From: Nonomuraea endophytica
GTDB taxonomy: Bacteria; Actinomycetota; Actinomycetes; Streptosporangiales; Streptosporangiaceae
NCBI RefSeq assembly: GCF_014203235.1
Contig: NZ_JACHIN010000002.1
Coordinates: 1-55,146 of the forward strand
Length of the DNA stretch: 55,146 bases
Direction of reading: 5' to 3'
How positions within the stretch are numbered: position 1 is the stretch's first letter; each line of letters starts with the position of its first letter. Made by a program: the position numbers and the translations under genes. The notes under the pieces are model-generated. The model saw only the letters and a program-made list of their open reading frames with translations, was not told the DNA's origin and searched no databases. Shown here in pieces: positions 7,576 through 16,291 of this stretch.

Positions 7576-9058
7576 CCTGCGTCCTGGCGACGCCCGCCAC
7601 GTCGGCGGCTACGAGATACTCCAACGGCTCGGCGAGGGCGGCCAGGGCCTGGTCTACCTGGGCCGCTCCCCCACCGGCGAGCTGGCCGCCATCAAGGTGC
7701 TGCGGGCCGGCTGGACCCACGACGCCGAGGCGCGCAGGCGCTTCGCGGGCGAGCTGGCCGCCGCGCTGAAGGTGCCGAGAGCGTGCACGGCGGTCATCCT
7801 GGACGCCGACATCGACGGCGACATGCCGTACATCATCAGCGAGTTCGTCAACGGCCCCTCGCTGGACACCGCGGTCAAGCGCGACGGCCCGTTCTCCGGC
7901 GCCGCGCTCGAACGGCTGGCCATCTTCACCTCGACCGCGCTGGCCGCCATCCACGGCGCCCGCATCGTGCACCGCGACTTCAAGCCCGCCAACGTGCTCA
8001 TCGGGCCCGACGGGCCGCGCGTGGTGGACTTCGGCATCGCCCGCGCGCTGGAGGCCACCGACGTCTCCCGCCACACCCAGATCGGCACTCCGCCGTACAT
8101 GGCGCCCGAGCAGTTCGGCGGGGGCCCGCTCGGGCCGAAGGCGGACGTGTGGGCGTGGGGCGCGACGATGGTCTTCGCCGCGTCGGGCCTGCCGCCGTTC
8201 GGCACGAGCGGCCACTTCGCCGCGCTGGCCAACCGCATCGCGCACGGCGAGCCCGAGCTCGGGCCGCTGTCCGGCACGCTGCGCACGCTCGTCGAGCGCT
8301 GCCTGGCCAAGCAGTCGGCGCGGCGCCCGACCGTGATGGAGCTCTTCCAGGCCCTCGTCGGGTACGGCGAGCCGCCCCGCCGATCAGGTCCCCCGGCCGC
8401 CGCCCCGGAGACGGTCTCGGCCACGCCGGAGCACGTGCTGCCGTTCTACTTCGTCTGCGACGAGTCGGTCTCGATGATCGGCGAGCCGCTCGACGCCGTC
8501 AACGCCGGCCTGGAGGCGCTGCGGCTGGAGATGGCCCGCGCCCCCGCCGCGACGAGGCTGTGCGTGATCGGCTTCTCCGGCACCGCCGAGGTGCTGCTCC
8601 CGCTGGCCGACCTGGGCGTGCTGGACGTGCTCCCCCAGCTGCGCGCCCGCGGCGGCACCCGCTACGGCCCCGCCATGGAGCTCCTGCGCGCCACCATCGA
8701 GCGCGACGTCTTCCTGATCAAGGCGGGCGGCGGCACCTGCTACCGGCCCACGGTCTTCTTCCTGTCGGACGGCCGGCCCAACGACGAGAGCTGGACCACC
8801 CCCTATCGGGATCTGCTCTCGCCCGCCTTCTCCGCCCGGCCGAACGTGATCGCGTTCGGGGTGGGCGAGTGCAACGCGGAGACGATCCGGCAGGTCGCCA
8901 CCCACGGCGCCTTCCTCGCCGACCACACCCGCCCGGTCGGCGCGGCGCTGAAGGAGGTGGCCACGGCACTGACCACCTCCCTGCTGACCTCGCGGGGCAA
9001 GCTGGTGATTCCCGAGCAGGTGCCGGGCTTCGCCTCGCTACCGCTGGACGAGGTGTGA
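7565..9058 (+). CDS. Ser/Thr protein kinase fused to a VWA domain
   Basis: The protein has 497 residues with a GTG start. Residues 18-275 are a complete Hanks-type kinase: glycine loop GEGGQG, Lys44 in [11 protein letters not shown] with catalytic Asp138, DFG from Asp155, then [11 protein letters not shown] Pro-rich linker leads to a von Willebrand A domain (about 290-470) with the metal-site motif D299-E-S-V-S and a downstream LSDGRPND. It has no membrane helix. VWA-kinase combinations occur in tellurite-type TerY-P modules and similar systems. The upstream FHA protein is a natural reader of its phosphorylation. The last 21 bases overlap the convergent ilvD end. Confidence 0.92.
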   Translation: MPADLRPGDARHVGGYEILQRLGEGGQGLVYLGRSPTGELAAIKVLRAGWTHDAEARRRFAGELAAALKVPRACTAVILDADIDGDMPYIISEFVNGPSLDTAVKRDGPFSGAALERLAIFTSTALAAIHGARIVHRDFKPANVLIGPDGPRVVDFGIARALEATDVSRHTQIGTPPYMAPEQFGGGPLGPKADVWAWGATMVFAASGLPPFGTSGHFAALANRIAHGEPELGPLSGTLRTLVERCLAKQSARRPTVMELFQALVGYGEPPRRSGPPAAAPETVSATPEHVLPFYFVCDESVSMIGEPLDAVNAGLEALRLEMARAPAATRLCVIGFSGTAEVLLPLADLGVLDVLPQLRARGGTRYGPAMELLRATIERDVFLIKAGGGTCYRPTVFFLSDGRPNDESWTTPYRDLLSPAFSARPNVIAFGVGECNAETIRQVATHGAFLADHTRPVGAALKEVATALTTSLLTSRGKLVIPEQVPGFASLPLDEV

Positions 9059-10891
9059 CGACAGCTGCGTCAGGTCGCGCGAGGCGCCCGTCGAGGCCGA
9101 CGTGGTCATCGCCGCGTAGGCCTGCAGCGCCGCGCTGACGGCGCGCTTGCGGTCGCGCGGGCGGTATCCGCCCAGCTCGGCCAGCAGGCGTTCGCGGCGG
9201 GCTGCCAGCTCGGCCTCGGGCACGCGCAGCTCCAGCAGGCGGTTGGGGATGTCGATGTCGACGATGTCGCCATCCTCCACCAGCGCGATCGCGCCGCCCT
9301 CGGCCGCCTCGGGCGAGGCGTGGCCGATCGACAGCCCCGAGGTGCCGCCGGAGAAGCGGCCGTCGGTGACCAGCGCGCAGACCTTGCCGAGGCCCTTGCC
9401 CTTCAGGAACGAGGTCGGGTAGAGCATCTCCTGCATGCCCGGTCCGCCCTTGGGGCCCTCGTAGCGGATGACCACCACGTCGCCCGCCTTGACCTTGCCG
9501 CCGAGGATGCCCTCGACCGCCTGGTCCTGCGACTCGAACACCACCGCGGGGCCGGAGAACTTCCAGATCGACTCGTCCACGCCGGCGGTCTTCACCACCG
9601 CGCCGTCGCGGGAGATGTTGCCGTAGAGCACGGCCAGCCCGCCGTCGGCGCTGTAGGCGTGCTCGTGGTCGCGGATGCAGCCTTCTGCGCGGTCGAGGTC
9701 GAGGTCGTCCCACTGGTTGTTCTGGGAGTACGGCTTGACCGTGCGCACGTTGCCGGGTGCGGCGTGCCACATCTCGACGGCCTCGGCTGAAACCGTGGGC
9801 GAGACGGGGTCCCATTCCTCGATGAGCGTGCCGAGCGTGCCGCCGTTGACCGTCGGGACGTCGCGGTGGAGCAGCCCGGCGCGGTCGAGCTCGCCCAGGA
9901 TGCCCGGGATGCCGCCGGCCCGGTGGACGTCCTCGACGTGGTACTTGTTCGTGGCCGGGGCCACCTTGCACAGGCACGGCACCCGCAGCGAGATCTCGTT
10001 GATCTCCTTGAGCCCGAAGTCGACCTCGCCCTCGCGGGCCGCGGCCAGGATGTGCAGGATCGTGTTGGTGGAGCCGCCCATGGCCACGTCGAGCGCCATC
10101 GCGTTCTCGAAGGCCTCGCGGGTGGCGATCGCGCGCGGCAGCACGCTGGCGTCGTCGTCCTCGTAGTAGCGCTTGGCCAGCTGGACGATCGTGCGGCCGG
10201 CGTCGCGGAAGAGCTGCTCGCGGCGCTTGTGCGTGGCCAGGATGGTGCCGTTGCCGGGCAGGGCCAGGCCGATCGCCTCGGCGAGGCAGTTCATGGAGTT
10301 GGCGGTGAACATGCCCGAGCACGAACCGCAGGTCGGGCAGGCGTTCTCTTCCATCTCCAGCAGCTCGGCGTCGGAGACGCTGTCGTCGGCGGAGGCGATC
10401 ATCGGGTCGATGAGGTCGAGCTTCTTGCCGGGCGTCTTGCCCGCCTCCATGGGCCCGCCGGAGACGAAGACGGTCGGGATGTTGAGCCGCATGGCCGCCA
10501 GCAGCATGCCCGGCGTGATCTTGTCGCAGTTGGAGACGCAGATCAGCGCGTCGGCGCAGTGGGCCTCGACCATGTACTCCACGGCGTCGGCGATCAGCTC
10601 GCGGCTGGGCAGCGAGTAGAGCATGCCGCCGTGGCCCATCGCGATGCCGTCGTCGACGGCGATCGTGTTGAACTCCCGCGGGATCGCGCCCGCCTCCCTG
10701 ATCGCCCCGGCGACCACGTCGCCGACCTCGCGCAGGTGCACATGGCCCGGCACGAACTGGGTGAAGCTATTGGCCACCGCGATAATCGGTTTGCCGAAGT
10801 CGCTCCCGGCTACGCCGGTCGCCCGGAGGAGGGCCCGGGCTCCGGCCATGTTCCTACCGTGGGTGACCGTACGTGACCTGAGGGCGGGCAT
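9038..10891 (-). CDS. ilvD: dihydroxy-acid dehydratase
   Basis: IlvD converts 2,3-dihydroxy-isovalerate or -methylvalerate to the 2-keto acids in branched-chain amino acid synthesis. The 617-residue length matches the long bacterial form. Iron-sulphur cluster cysteines are visible in [11 protein letters not shown] and [11 protein letters not shown], along with conserved GGSTNT and [11 protein letters not shown] motifs. The start giving MPALRSRT is preceded by GGGAGAAG at a good distance. The gene stands alone, without ilvBNC nearby. Its 3' end overlaps the kinase-VWA gene tail to tail by 21 bases. It is a core gene interrupting the signalling cluster. Confidence 0.97.
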   Translation of the reverse strand: MPALRSRTVTHGRNMAGARALLRATGVAGSDFGKPIIAVANSFTQFVPGHVHLREVGDVVAGAIREAGAIPREFNTIAVDDGIAMGHGGMLYSLPSRELIADAVEYMVEAHCADALICVSNCDKITPGMLLAAMRLNIPTVFVSGGPMEAGKTPGKKLDLIDPMIASADDSVSDAELLEMEENACPTCGSCSGMFTANSMNCLAEAIGLALPGNGTILATHKRREQLFRDAGRTIVQLAKRYYEDDDASVLPRAIATREAFENAMALDVAMGGSTNTILHILAAAREGEVDFGLKEINEISLRVPCLCKVAPATNKYHVEDVHRAGGIPGILGELDRAGLLHRDVPTVNGGTLGTLIEEWDPVSPTVSAEAVEMWHAAPGNVRTVKPYSQNNQWDDLDLDRAEGCIRDHEHAYSADGGLAVLYGNISRDGAVVKTAGVDESIWKFSGPAVVFESQDQAVEGILGGKVKAGDVVVIRYEGPKGGPGMQEMLYPTSFLKGKGLGKVCALVTDGRFSGGTSGLSIGHASPEAAEGGAIALVEDGDIVDIDIPNRLLELRVPEAELAARRERLLAELGGYRPRDRKRAVSAALQAYAAMTTSASTGASRDLTQLSSHLVQR

Positions 10892-11010
10892 TGAGCTTCT
10901 CCCATCGTGAGTGTCTTCACATGGTACGGCTATCGCCCGACAGCTGAGACGCATGTCCACAGCTCGGGATAACCGTGACAAGATCGCCAGACGGTGCTAT
11001 CGAGGTGCGC

Positions 11011-13740
11011 ATGACTTCGGGGCGCGTCGAGTCCGACCTCACGGCCAGGGTCGGCAACTTCATCCACACGATAGACCGGCTCTGCCGGCGACCGGCCCGC
11101 GGCGAGGGCGTGCAGGACTCCCCGCACGTCCCGGCCGGCTTCGAGCGGCAGGAGGAGGAGCCGCAGGAACGCCCCCAGCACACCGGCCGCCGCGGCATCC
11201 CGATCATGCGCCTGCGCAACGCCGGCGACTGGCCCGAGTTCCTGGTCAGGGACGCCGTCGCGTTGCGCCCGGTGATCTCCACCCGCATCCGCCGCTCCAA
11301 ACCCGAGATCGCGCCCGGCGACACCGTGCCCGTCATCCTGGCCAGGATCGTCGGCGACCTGAGCGCCGACGCCGAGCGGCGCTCGTCGGCCGATGGCAAG
11401 CTCAGGCGCATGCCGGGGCTGCGCTTCCCGCGCTACCGGATGACGGTGAAGGTCCTGGCCGCCTGGACGGCCCGGCACGCCGACGCCGGTCCCGACACCG
11501 AGGAGGCGGCCCGCGAGGCGCTGCGCGCGGTCGACCGCACCTGGGGCTGGGGCATCGAGGCCGCCGAGCGGGGCGGCGAGAGCGTGCCGTTCCCGTTCAA
11601 CGTGCTGCTCAAGCTGGCTCCGCCGTTCCTGCACGACTGGCGGCTGAGCGGGAAGGCGCCTCTGCTCAGCGGCCGGCTGCGCGCGTTGCGGGCGGCGCTG
11701 GCCCAGGACGCGGCCAAGGCCGGGCTGCCCGCGCTGCTGGCCGACCTCGACCCCGCCGACTCCGGGCGGGTCGACCGGCTGCTGCTGTCGGCCTTCCTCG
11801 ACGACCTGAGCCGGCAGTACCGGCGCACGCCCCTGCACGTACGCGGCGCCGGGCACGTCTTCTACCCGCTGCTGCTGCTCAACGAGCACGGCGGGGAGCT
11901 GGTCGAGCTGATCGCGGAGCGGCGCTCCAACCTGGAGTCGTTCGATCCGGTCGTGGTGGTGACCTACCTTCCCGGCGGGGACCCGCCCACCGCCGAGGAG
12001 GAGGATCCGGTCTCGGCGCTGATCCGCTGGCGGCGCGAGCTCGTCGCCACCGGGCGGGCCGCCGCCCTGCAGGTGCTGCGCGAGCCGCTCGACGTGCGGG
12101 CGCCCGGCCTGCCGAAGGACCCGGTCGTGCTCAGCACCGCGAGCCGCTTCTGGGTGCCGCCCACCAGGAAGCCGCCCTGGTGGTCCACGCCGCTGGCGAT
12201 CGCGTTGTTCTGGAGCGTGCTGGCCGGGGCCGTCGGCGCGTACGCGGGGCAGACCGTGGCCTGGCAGCGCAACTCGTGCGCCACCGGGCCGTGGACGCCG
12301 TGGGCGGAGTCGGGCAGGCAGCTGATGGGCGCGGAGTGCGTCGGCGTGGCCGAGCCCGGATACCTGTTCACGCCGAGCACCCCGGAGATCGCCCAGGTTC
12401 ACCGGCGCATCCACGAGGAGAACCAGCGGGCCGCGACCCTCCATGCCGACCAGGCGCAGGCGGCGCGGCCGTATGTCACGATCGTCTATCTCGCCGCGCT
12501 CACCTCCAGCAACCGCGACTCGCTCGCGGCGGTGCGGGAGGGTCTGGCGGGCGTGGCCATCGCGCAGAAGAACCAGAACGACTCCTCCGGCGCCAGCGAG
12601 CCCATCGTGCGGCTGCTGGTCGCCAACGGCGGCGGTCGCATGCAGTACGGCGAGGCCATCGCCCGCCTGCTGGTCTCCTCCAGCGAGGCCGAGGCGCCCA
12701 TCGTCGGCGTCGTCGGACTCGACCAGAGCCGCCGGCAGACCGTCGCCACCATCCACGCGCTCGGCAAGGCCGGGCTGCCCATGGTCGCCTCGACGTTGTC
12801 CGCCGACCGGCTGGTGGAGGAGTCGCCGTTCTACTTCCAGGTCGCGCCGCAGAACAAGCGGCAGGCCGCCGTCGCCGCCGCCTTCGCCACCACGCTCGGC
12901 CTGCCGGCGCGGGCGCGCGTCTACTACTCCCACGATGTCAGCGACTACTACAGCGACAACCTCCGCAAGCAGGTGTCCGCGCGCTTAGCCGAGGCCGGGT
13001 TCGCGGTGGAGAACCGGCGCTTCACCGCCATCGGCAGCGCCAAGCCCGGCCCCGGGGACCCCAACGAGCACCCCTACGCCGGCGAGCCGCGCCAGGCCGG
13101 GGTGAGCGCGTGCGACGCGAAGGGCCTGGTGTACTTCGCCGGGCGCGGCATCCCCGACTTCCAGTCCTTCATCAAGGGCGTGAACGAGACCTGCCCCGGC
13201 GCCCCGCCGACCATCCTGGCCGGGGATGACATCTCCCGATACGCCGCCGACGTACGGCTGCGCGGCGAGGTGGGCCAGGTGCCCTTCTACTACCAGTCGT
13301 TCGCGGTGGCGCCCAACCGGTGCGGCCAGCCGCAGCCGCACGACTTCTACGACCAGCTCTTCCGCACGTTCACCTTCGAGTGCCAGGAGCCGGGCGCCGG
13401 GCGCACGCTCGACGGGCACGCCGCCCTGTCCTACGACGCCGCCGAGACGTTGATCACCGCGATCCGGCGGCTCGGCGGACCGGTACGGCACGCGGTGCCG
13501 GTGAACTCGTACACGGTATGGCGGCAGCTCAGCATGTTGCACACCGCCTCGGGCCCGGCGATCCAGGGGGCGACGGGCGGCATCGACTTCGGCGGCGGGA
13601 CGGCCCGGCAGTACCCGCGCGACAAGCCGGTGCTGATCCTGCGCGCCAAGGGCGCGGAACGCCCCCAGCAGGTGGGCGCCTGCGGCCCGCCCGCCGGGTC
13701 GAGCCCGTGGTGTGCCAAGGTGGCGGAGAAGTACCGGTGA
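11011..13740 (+). CDS. receptor-like protein: cytosolic domain, membrane helix, periplasmic-binding fold
   Basis: The protein has 909 residues. Residues 1 to about 385 form an Arg/Leu-rich cytosolic region of no recognised family (no Walker A seen). A single membrane helix lies at about 394-416 (STPLAIALFWSVLAGAVGAYAG). The rest, about 420-909, is outside the cell and resembles a type 1 periplasmic-binding/branched-chain amino acid receptor fold (PYVTIVYLAAL; VGVVGLDQSR; TLGLPARARVYYSHD; DAAETLITAI). It lacks a signal peptide, so it is an anchored sensor and not a transport component; no permease genes are near. ATG 11011 follows GAGGTG; a GTG at 10975 is the alternative. Confidence 0.75.
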   Translation: MTSGRVESDLTARVGNFIHTIDRLCRRPARGEGVQDSPHVPAGFERQEEEPQERPQHTGRRGIPIMRLRNAGDWPEFLVRDAVALRPVISTRIRRSKPEIAPGDTVPVILARIVGDLSADAERRSSADGKLRRMPGLRFPRYRMTVKVLAAWTARHADAGPDTEEAAREALRAVDRTWGWGIEAAERGGESVPFPFNVLLKLAPPFLHDWRLSGKAPLLSGRLRALRAALAQDAAKAGLPALLADLDPADSGRVDRLLLSAFLDDLSRQYRRTPLHVRGAGHVFYPLLLLNEHGGELVELIAERRSNLESFDPVVVVTYLPGGDPPTAEEEDPVSALIRWRRELVATGRAAALQVLREPLDVRAPGLPKDPVVLSTASRFWVPPTRKPPWWSTPLAIALFWSVLAGAVGAYAGQTVAWQRNSCATGPWTPWAESGRQLMGAECVGVAEPGYLFTPSTPEIAQVHRRIHEENQRAATLHADQAQAARPYVTIVYLAALTSSNRDSLAAVREGLAGVAIAQKNQNDSSGASEPIVRLLVANGGGRMQYGEAIARLLVSSSEAEAPIVGVVGLDQSRRQTVATIHALGKAGLPMVASTLSADRLVEESPFYFQVAPQNKRQAAVAAAFATTLGLPARARVYYSHDVSDYYSDNLRKQVSARLAEAGFAVENRRFTAIGSAKPGPGDPNEHPYAGEPRQAGVSACDAKGLVYFAGRGIPDFQSFIKGVNETCPGAPPTILAGDDISRYAADVRLRGEVGQVPFYYQSFAVAPNRCGQPQPHDFYDQLFRTFTFECQEPGAGRTLDGHAALSYDAAETLITAIRRLGGPVRHAVPVNSYTVWRQLSMLHTASGPAIQGATGGIDFGGGTARQYPRDKPVLILRAKGAERPQQVGACGPPAGSSPWCAKVAEKYR

Positions 13741-14544
13741 TCAGGCGGGCAGCCGGACGGCGGCCAGCTGGGTGGACTGGGCGACCAGCCGCCCCTTGTC
13801 ATCCCAGACGTGGGCGACCTGGTCGATGCGGTCACCGCCGACGTCGGTGGCCTCCAGCTTGACGCGGACCGGCCCCGGCGCGGGCAGGCGGCGGATGTAG
13901 GCCGACAGCTGGATCGTGGGCATCCAGCCGGGCAGCCCCAGGTCGAACGTGACCGGCGGCACCGGGTCGAGCGCCACGAGCAGGCTGAGCGGGTCCCAGT
14001 CGGAGCCGTCGCCGAGTCGCTGCCAGGTGGCGATCACGCCCTTCTTGCTGGGCCGGCCGAAGGCGAAGGCGAGGTGCTCGGGGTTGACGCGCTCCTCGAC
14101 CACGCCCATCAGCGGCACGGGGAACGGCGCGCCGGGCGGGTCGACCGGCGAAAGGAAGCACTCCTGCTCGGGTGGCAGGTCCACCGGCTCCGAGGCCGTC
14201 CACCAGGGGTCGGAGTCGTCGAGGCGGCCCAGCGTGATCAGAGCGGAGACGCGCGGCCGGCCCTCCTGCGACAGATCGGCGCGCACCTGGGCGACGCTCT
14301 TGCCCACGCGCAGCCTGGTCACGCTCACCTCGGCGGGGCCGAAGTCGGGCGGCTCGACGAAGGCGCCGCTGACGGCGGTCACGTGGGGATGCCCGGCGCC
14401 GGCTTCGGCCACCGCGGCGCGGCCCAGGACGGCCAGCAGGTAGCCGCCGTGCAGCTTGGTGCCCACGGCCCACTGCGGGTCAAGGCTGACGGCATATCCG
14501 CCACCTTGGGGGGTCACAGCGGTCGCATCACGAAATATCGTCAT
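13741..14544 (-). CDS. acyl-CoA thioesterase family protein (hotdog fold)
   Basis: The 267-residue protein resembles the actinobacterial thioesterase family with two hotdog domains. The first domain carries the typical WAVGTKLHGGYLLA segment, and the second carries LGLPGWMPTIQLSAYIRR. The family hydrolyses acyl-CoA thioesters; the substrate here cannot be read from sequence. The stop codon immediately follows the stop of the convergent receptor-like gene. It is transcribed divergently from a TetR gene, with a strong palindrome between them, so repression by that TetR and induction by an acyl-type ligand is likely. Confidence 0.75.
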   Translation of the reverse strand: MTIFRDATAVTPQGGGYAVSLDPQWAVGTKLHGGYLLAVLGRAAVAEAGAGHPHVTAVSGAFVEPPDFGPAEVSVTRLRVGKSVAQVRADLSQEGRPRVSALITLGRLDDSDPWWTASEPVDLPPEQECFLSPVDPPGAPFPVPLMGVVEERVNPEHLAFAFGRPSKKGVIATWQRLGDGSDWDPLSLLVALDPVPPVTFDLGLPGWMPTIQLSAYIRRLPAPGPVRVKLEATDVGGDRIDQVAHVWDDKGRLVAQSTQLAAVRLPA

Positions 14545-14553
14545 GCGCTCAGG

Positions 14554-14580
14554 TTGACATCGTTAACTTAACAACGTCAA
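14554..14580. promoter_or_regulatory. TetR-type palindromic operator
   Basis: This 27-base imperfect palindrome has half-sites TTGACATCGTTAA and TTAACAACGTCAA around a central C. It occupies most of the 46-base gap between the thioesterase start (14544) and the TetR start (14591). The AT-rich composition stands out in this GC-rich region and may include the promoter elements of both genes. A TetR dimer binding here would control both directions. Confidence 0.8.
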
Positions 14581-14590
14581 TGTGAGATGC

Positions 14591-15391
14591 ATGACCAGGA
14601 CCAGAGCCCGGCGCGGCGAGGGAGCGCTCCTGCGCGAGGACATCCTGCGGGCGGCCGAGGACCTGCTCGCCGAGTCCGGCACCGAGGAGGCGCTGACCCT
14701 GCGGGCCGTCGCCGCCCGCGCCGGCATCTCGACGCCCTCGGTCTACCTGCACTTCGCCGACAAGGAAGCCCTGCTGGAGTCGGTCTGCCTGCGGGTCTGG
14801 GACGAGCTGGGCCGCCTGTTCCGGGAGAACGACCACGGCGACCCGTTCCGCGCACTCGGCCGCTGCGGGAGGGCCTACGCGCGCTTCGCGCTGGCGCATC
14901 CCGTGCAGTACCGGGTGCTGCTCATGAAGCCGCCCCTGAGCGACCGCGCCGCCGTACCGGAAGCCGCGACGGCCGCACCGGAGACTGCGGCGGCCGTACC
15001 GGAGACCACGACGGCCGTGCCGGAAGCCGCGGCGGCCTGTTTCGGGCACATGGTGGCCGTCGTCGAGCGATGCGTGGAGTCGGGCGTGCTGCGCGGGGAT
15101 CCGAAGCGGCTGGCGCTCACGCTGTGGTCCTCGATGCACGGGTGCGTCGCGCTGCTGCTGGCGCAGCCGGGCTTCCCGTGGCCGGACGTGGACGAGCTGA
15201 TCGACCAGGCGGTGATCGTCGCGGGCTTCGGCAGCACGATGCTGTCCAGGGTGCCGCGGACCGGTGTCCCGGCCAGCGAAGAACTGGCCGGGGACCTGGA
15301 CGAACTGGCCGAACGCCTCAGCCGTCGCCGTAGCGAGGAGGAAGGACGCTCTCGGCGATCTCGTACAGGCGGTCGATCTCTTCCTCGGTGA
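14591..15391 (+). CDS. TetR family transcriptional regulator
   Basis: The protein has 266 residues. The N-terminal HTH is canonical: ILRAAEDLLAESG, then TLRAVAARAGISTPSVYLHFADKEALL. The ligand domain follows, with a low-complexity Pro/Ala insertion at about 121-148. The final 25 or so residues are Arg/Ser-rich and overlap the convergent NERD gene by 74 bases, so the true functional C-terminus probably ends earlier. ATG 14591 is chosen; a GTG at 14582 would add three residues. It probably autoregulates through the palindrome just upstream. Confidence 0.88.
   Translation: MTRTRARRGEGALLREDILRAAEDLLAESGTEEALTLRAVAARAGISTPSVYLHFADKEALLESVCLRVWDELGRLFRENDHGDPFRALGRCGRAYARFALAHPVQYRVLLMKPPLSDRAAVPEAATAAPETAAAVPETTTAVPEAAAACFGHMVAVVERCVESGVLRGDPKRLALTLWSSMHGCVALLLAQPGFPWPDVDELIDQAVIVAGFGSTMLSRVPRTGVPASEELAGDLDELAERLSRRRSEEEGRSRRSRTGGRSLPR
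14951..15034 (+). repeat. 21-bp in-frame repeat, four units
   Basis: Four 21-base units (14951, 14972, 14993, 15014) encode the heptad AVPEAAT and variants inside the TetR gene. The units begin GCCGTACCGGA, with several base differences, so the expansion is not recent. It adds a flexible Pro/Ala/Thr loop of about 28 residues in the ligand-binding domain. Confidence 0.85.
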
Positions 15392-16160
15392 GCGCGTGCT
15401 CCCGCTTCGTGATCCACTTGCGCGCCCTGGTGCCCTCATAGACGTCCACGCCGCGGATGGTCATGACCTTCCACGGCACCGGCGGCCCGTAGATCGCCAG
15501 CGAGGGCACGACGGCGATCTCGCGGCCGAAGGCCTTGCTGATCAGCTCACCGGCCTGCGACGCCTCCAGCTTGGCCTCGGTGATCCTGGGCTTCATGTCG
15601 AAGGGGCCGTGGAAGAGCTTCTTGCCCATCTGCACGCGCACCGGCAGCCGCTTGTCCCACTTCTCGGAGTCGACCGCGTAGACGCCGGTGGGGCCGATGA
15701 CCAGGTGGTCGATCTGGGCCTCGCTGCCGGGGATCGCGCGGGCGTGGAGCGTGCGGTAGCCGCTGCGTTCGAGCCGCTTGAGCTGGCCTTCGGTGCGGCG
15801 CTCCGCCACGGAGGAACGGCGCCAGGCGGGCACGGACGAGGCTGAGCGGGCACGGTAGACGGTGTCGGCGATGGCAGCGGCGATGGCAGCGGTGACGCCG
15901 ATACGCCAGTCCTGGACGAGGATCCCGACGACCACGCCAACGCCGATCGCCAGCAGCGCACGGTTGCGCAAGCGGCGATATCGAGGCTGCCGCAGCAGCA
16001 CGCGCACGGAGGCGCGCTCGATGGGGGCATACGTCGACGCGGGCGTCGCGGCCGGCGACTTCTTGGCCGCGGGGGCCTCATCTTCCGGCCTGTCGCTCAC
16101 CCAGATCGGTGACGTATTGTGACCGTCTTCTCGCTGGAGGTCGGAGTCCACGTAACTCAA
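15318..16160 (-). CDS. NERD (nuclease-related) domain membrane protein
   Basis: The protein has 280 residues. It has a charged N-terminal cytosolic stretch, two closely spaced hydrophobic segments at about 68-100 (ALLAIGVGVVVGILV and IGVTAAIAAAIADTVY), then a NERD-type domain with EGQLKRLERSGY, IPGSEAQIDHLVIGPTGVYAVDSEKW and a following basic strand. This domain resembles restriction-endonuclease-fold nucleases; the Asp-His and Asp-Ser-Glu-Lys residues fit a metal site. The cellular role is unknown. The start is uncertain: TTG at 16160 or GTG at 16151, neither with a good ribosome site. Confidence 0.8.
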   Translation of the reverse strand: MSYVDSDLQREDGHNTSPIWVSDRPEDEAPAAKKSPAATPASTYAPIERASVRVLLRQPRYRRLRNRALLAIGVGVVVGILVQDWRIGVTAAIAAAIADTVYRARSASSVPAWRRSSVAERRTEGQLKRLERSGYRTLHARAIPGSEAQIDHLVIGPTGVYAVDSEKWDKRLPVRVQMGKKLFHGPFDMKPRITEAKLEASQAGELISKAFGREIAVVPSLAIYGPPVPWKVMTIRGVDVYEGTRARKWITKREHALTEEEIDRLYEIAESVLPPRYGDG

Positions 16161-16291
16161 GGTAGCTTGCTGATCGTCGGGTTTCCTAGTGTTAGGGCGT
16201 CCATACTTTTATGGCCCAGGTCATCGTGTTCCTCGTCCGATTTCCGGGTATCTATTACATTCTCTGCTAGAGATCCCTACTGTTCAGTAGT

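Noticed and set aside
16161..16291. Leaderless promoter for the amidase
   Set aside because: The region is AT-richer, but I could not place convincing -35/-10 boxes at the spacing a leaderless GTG would need.
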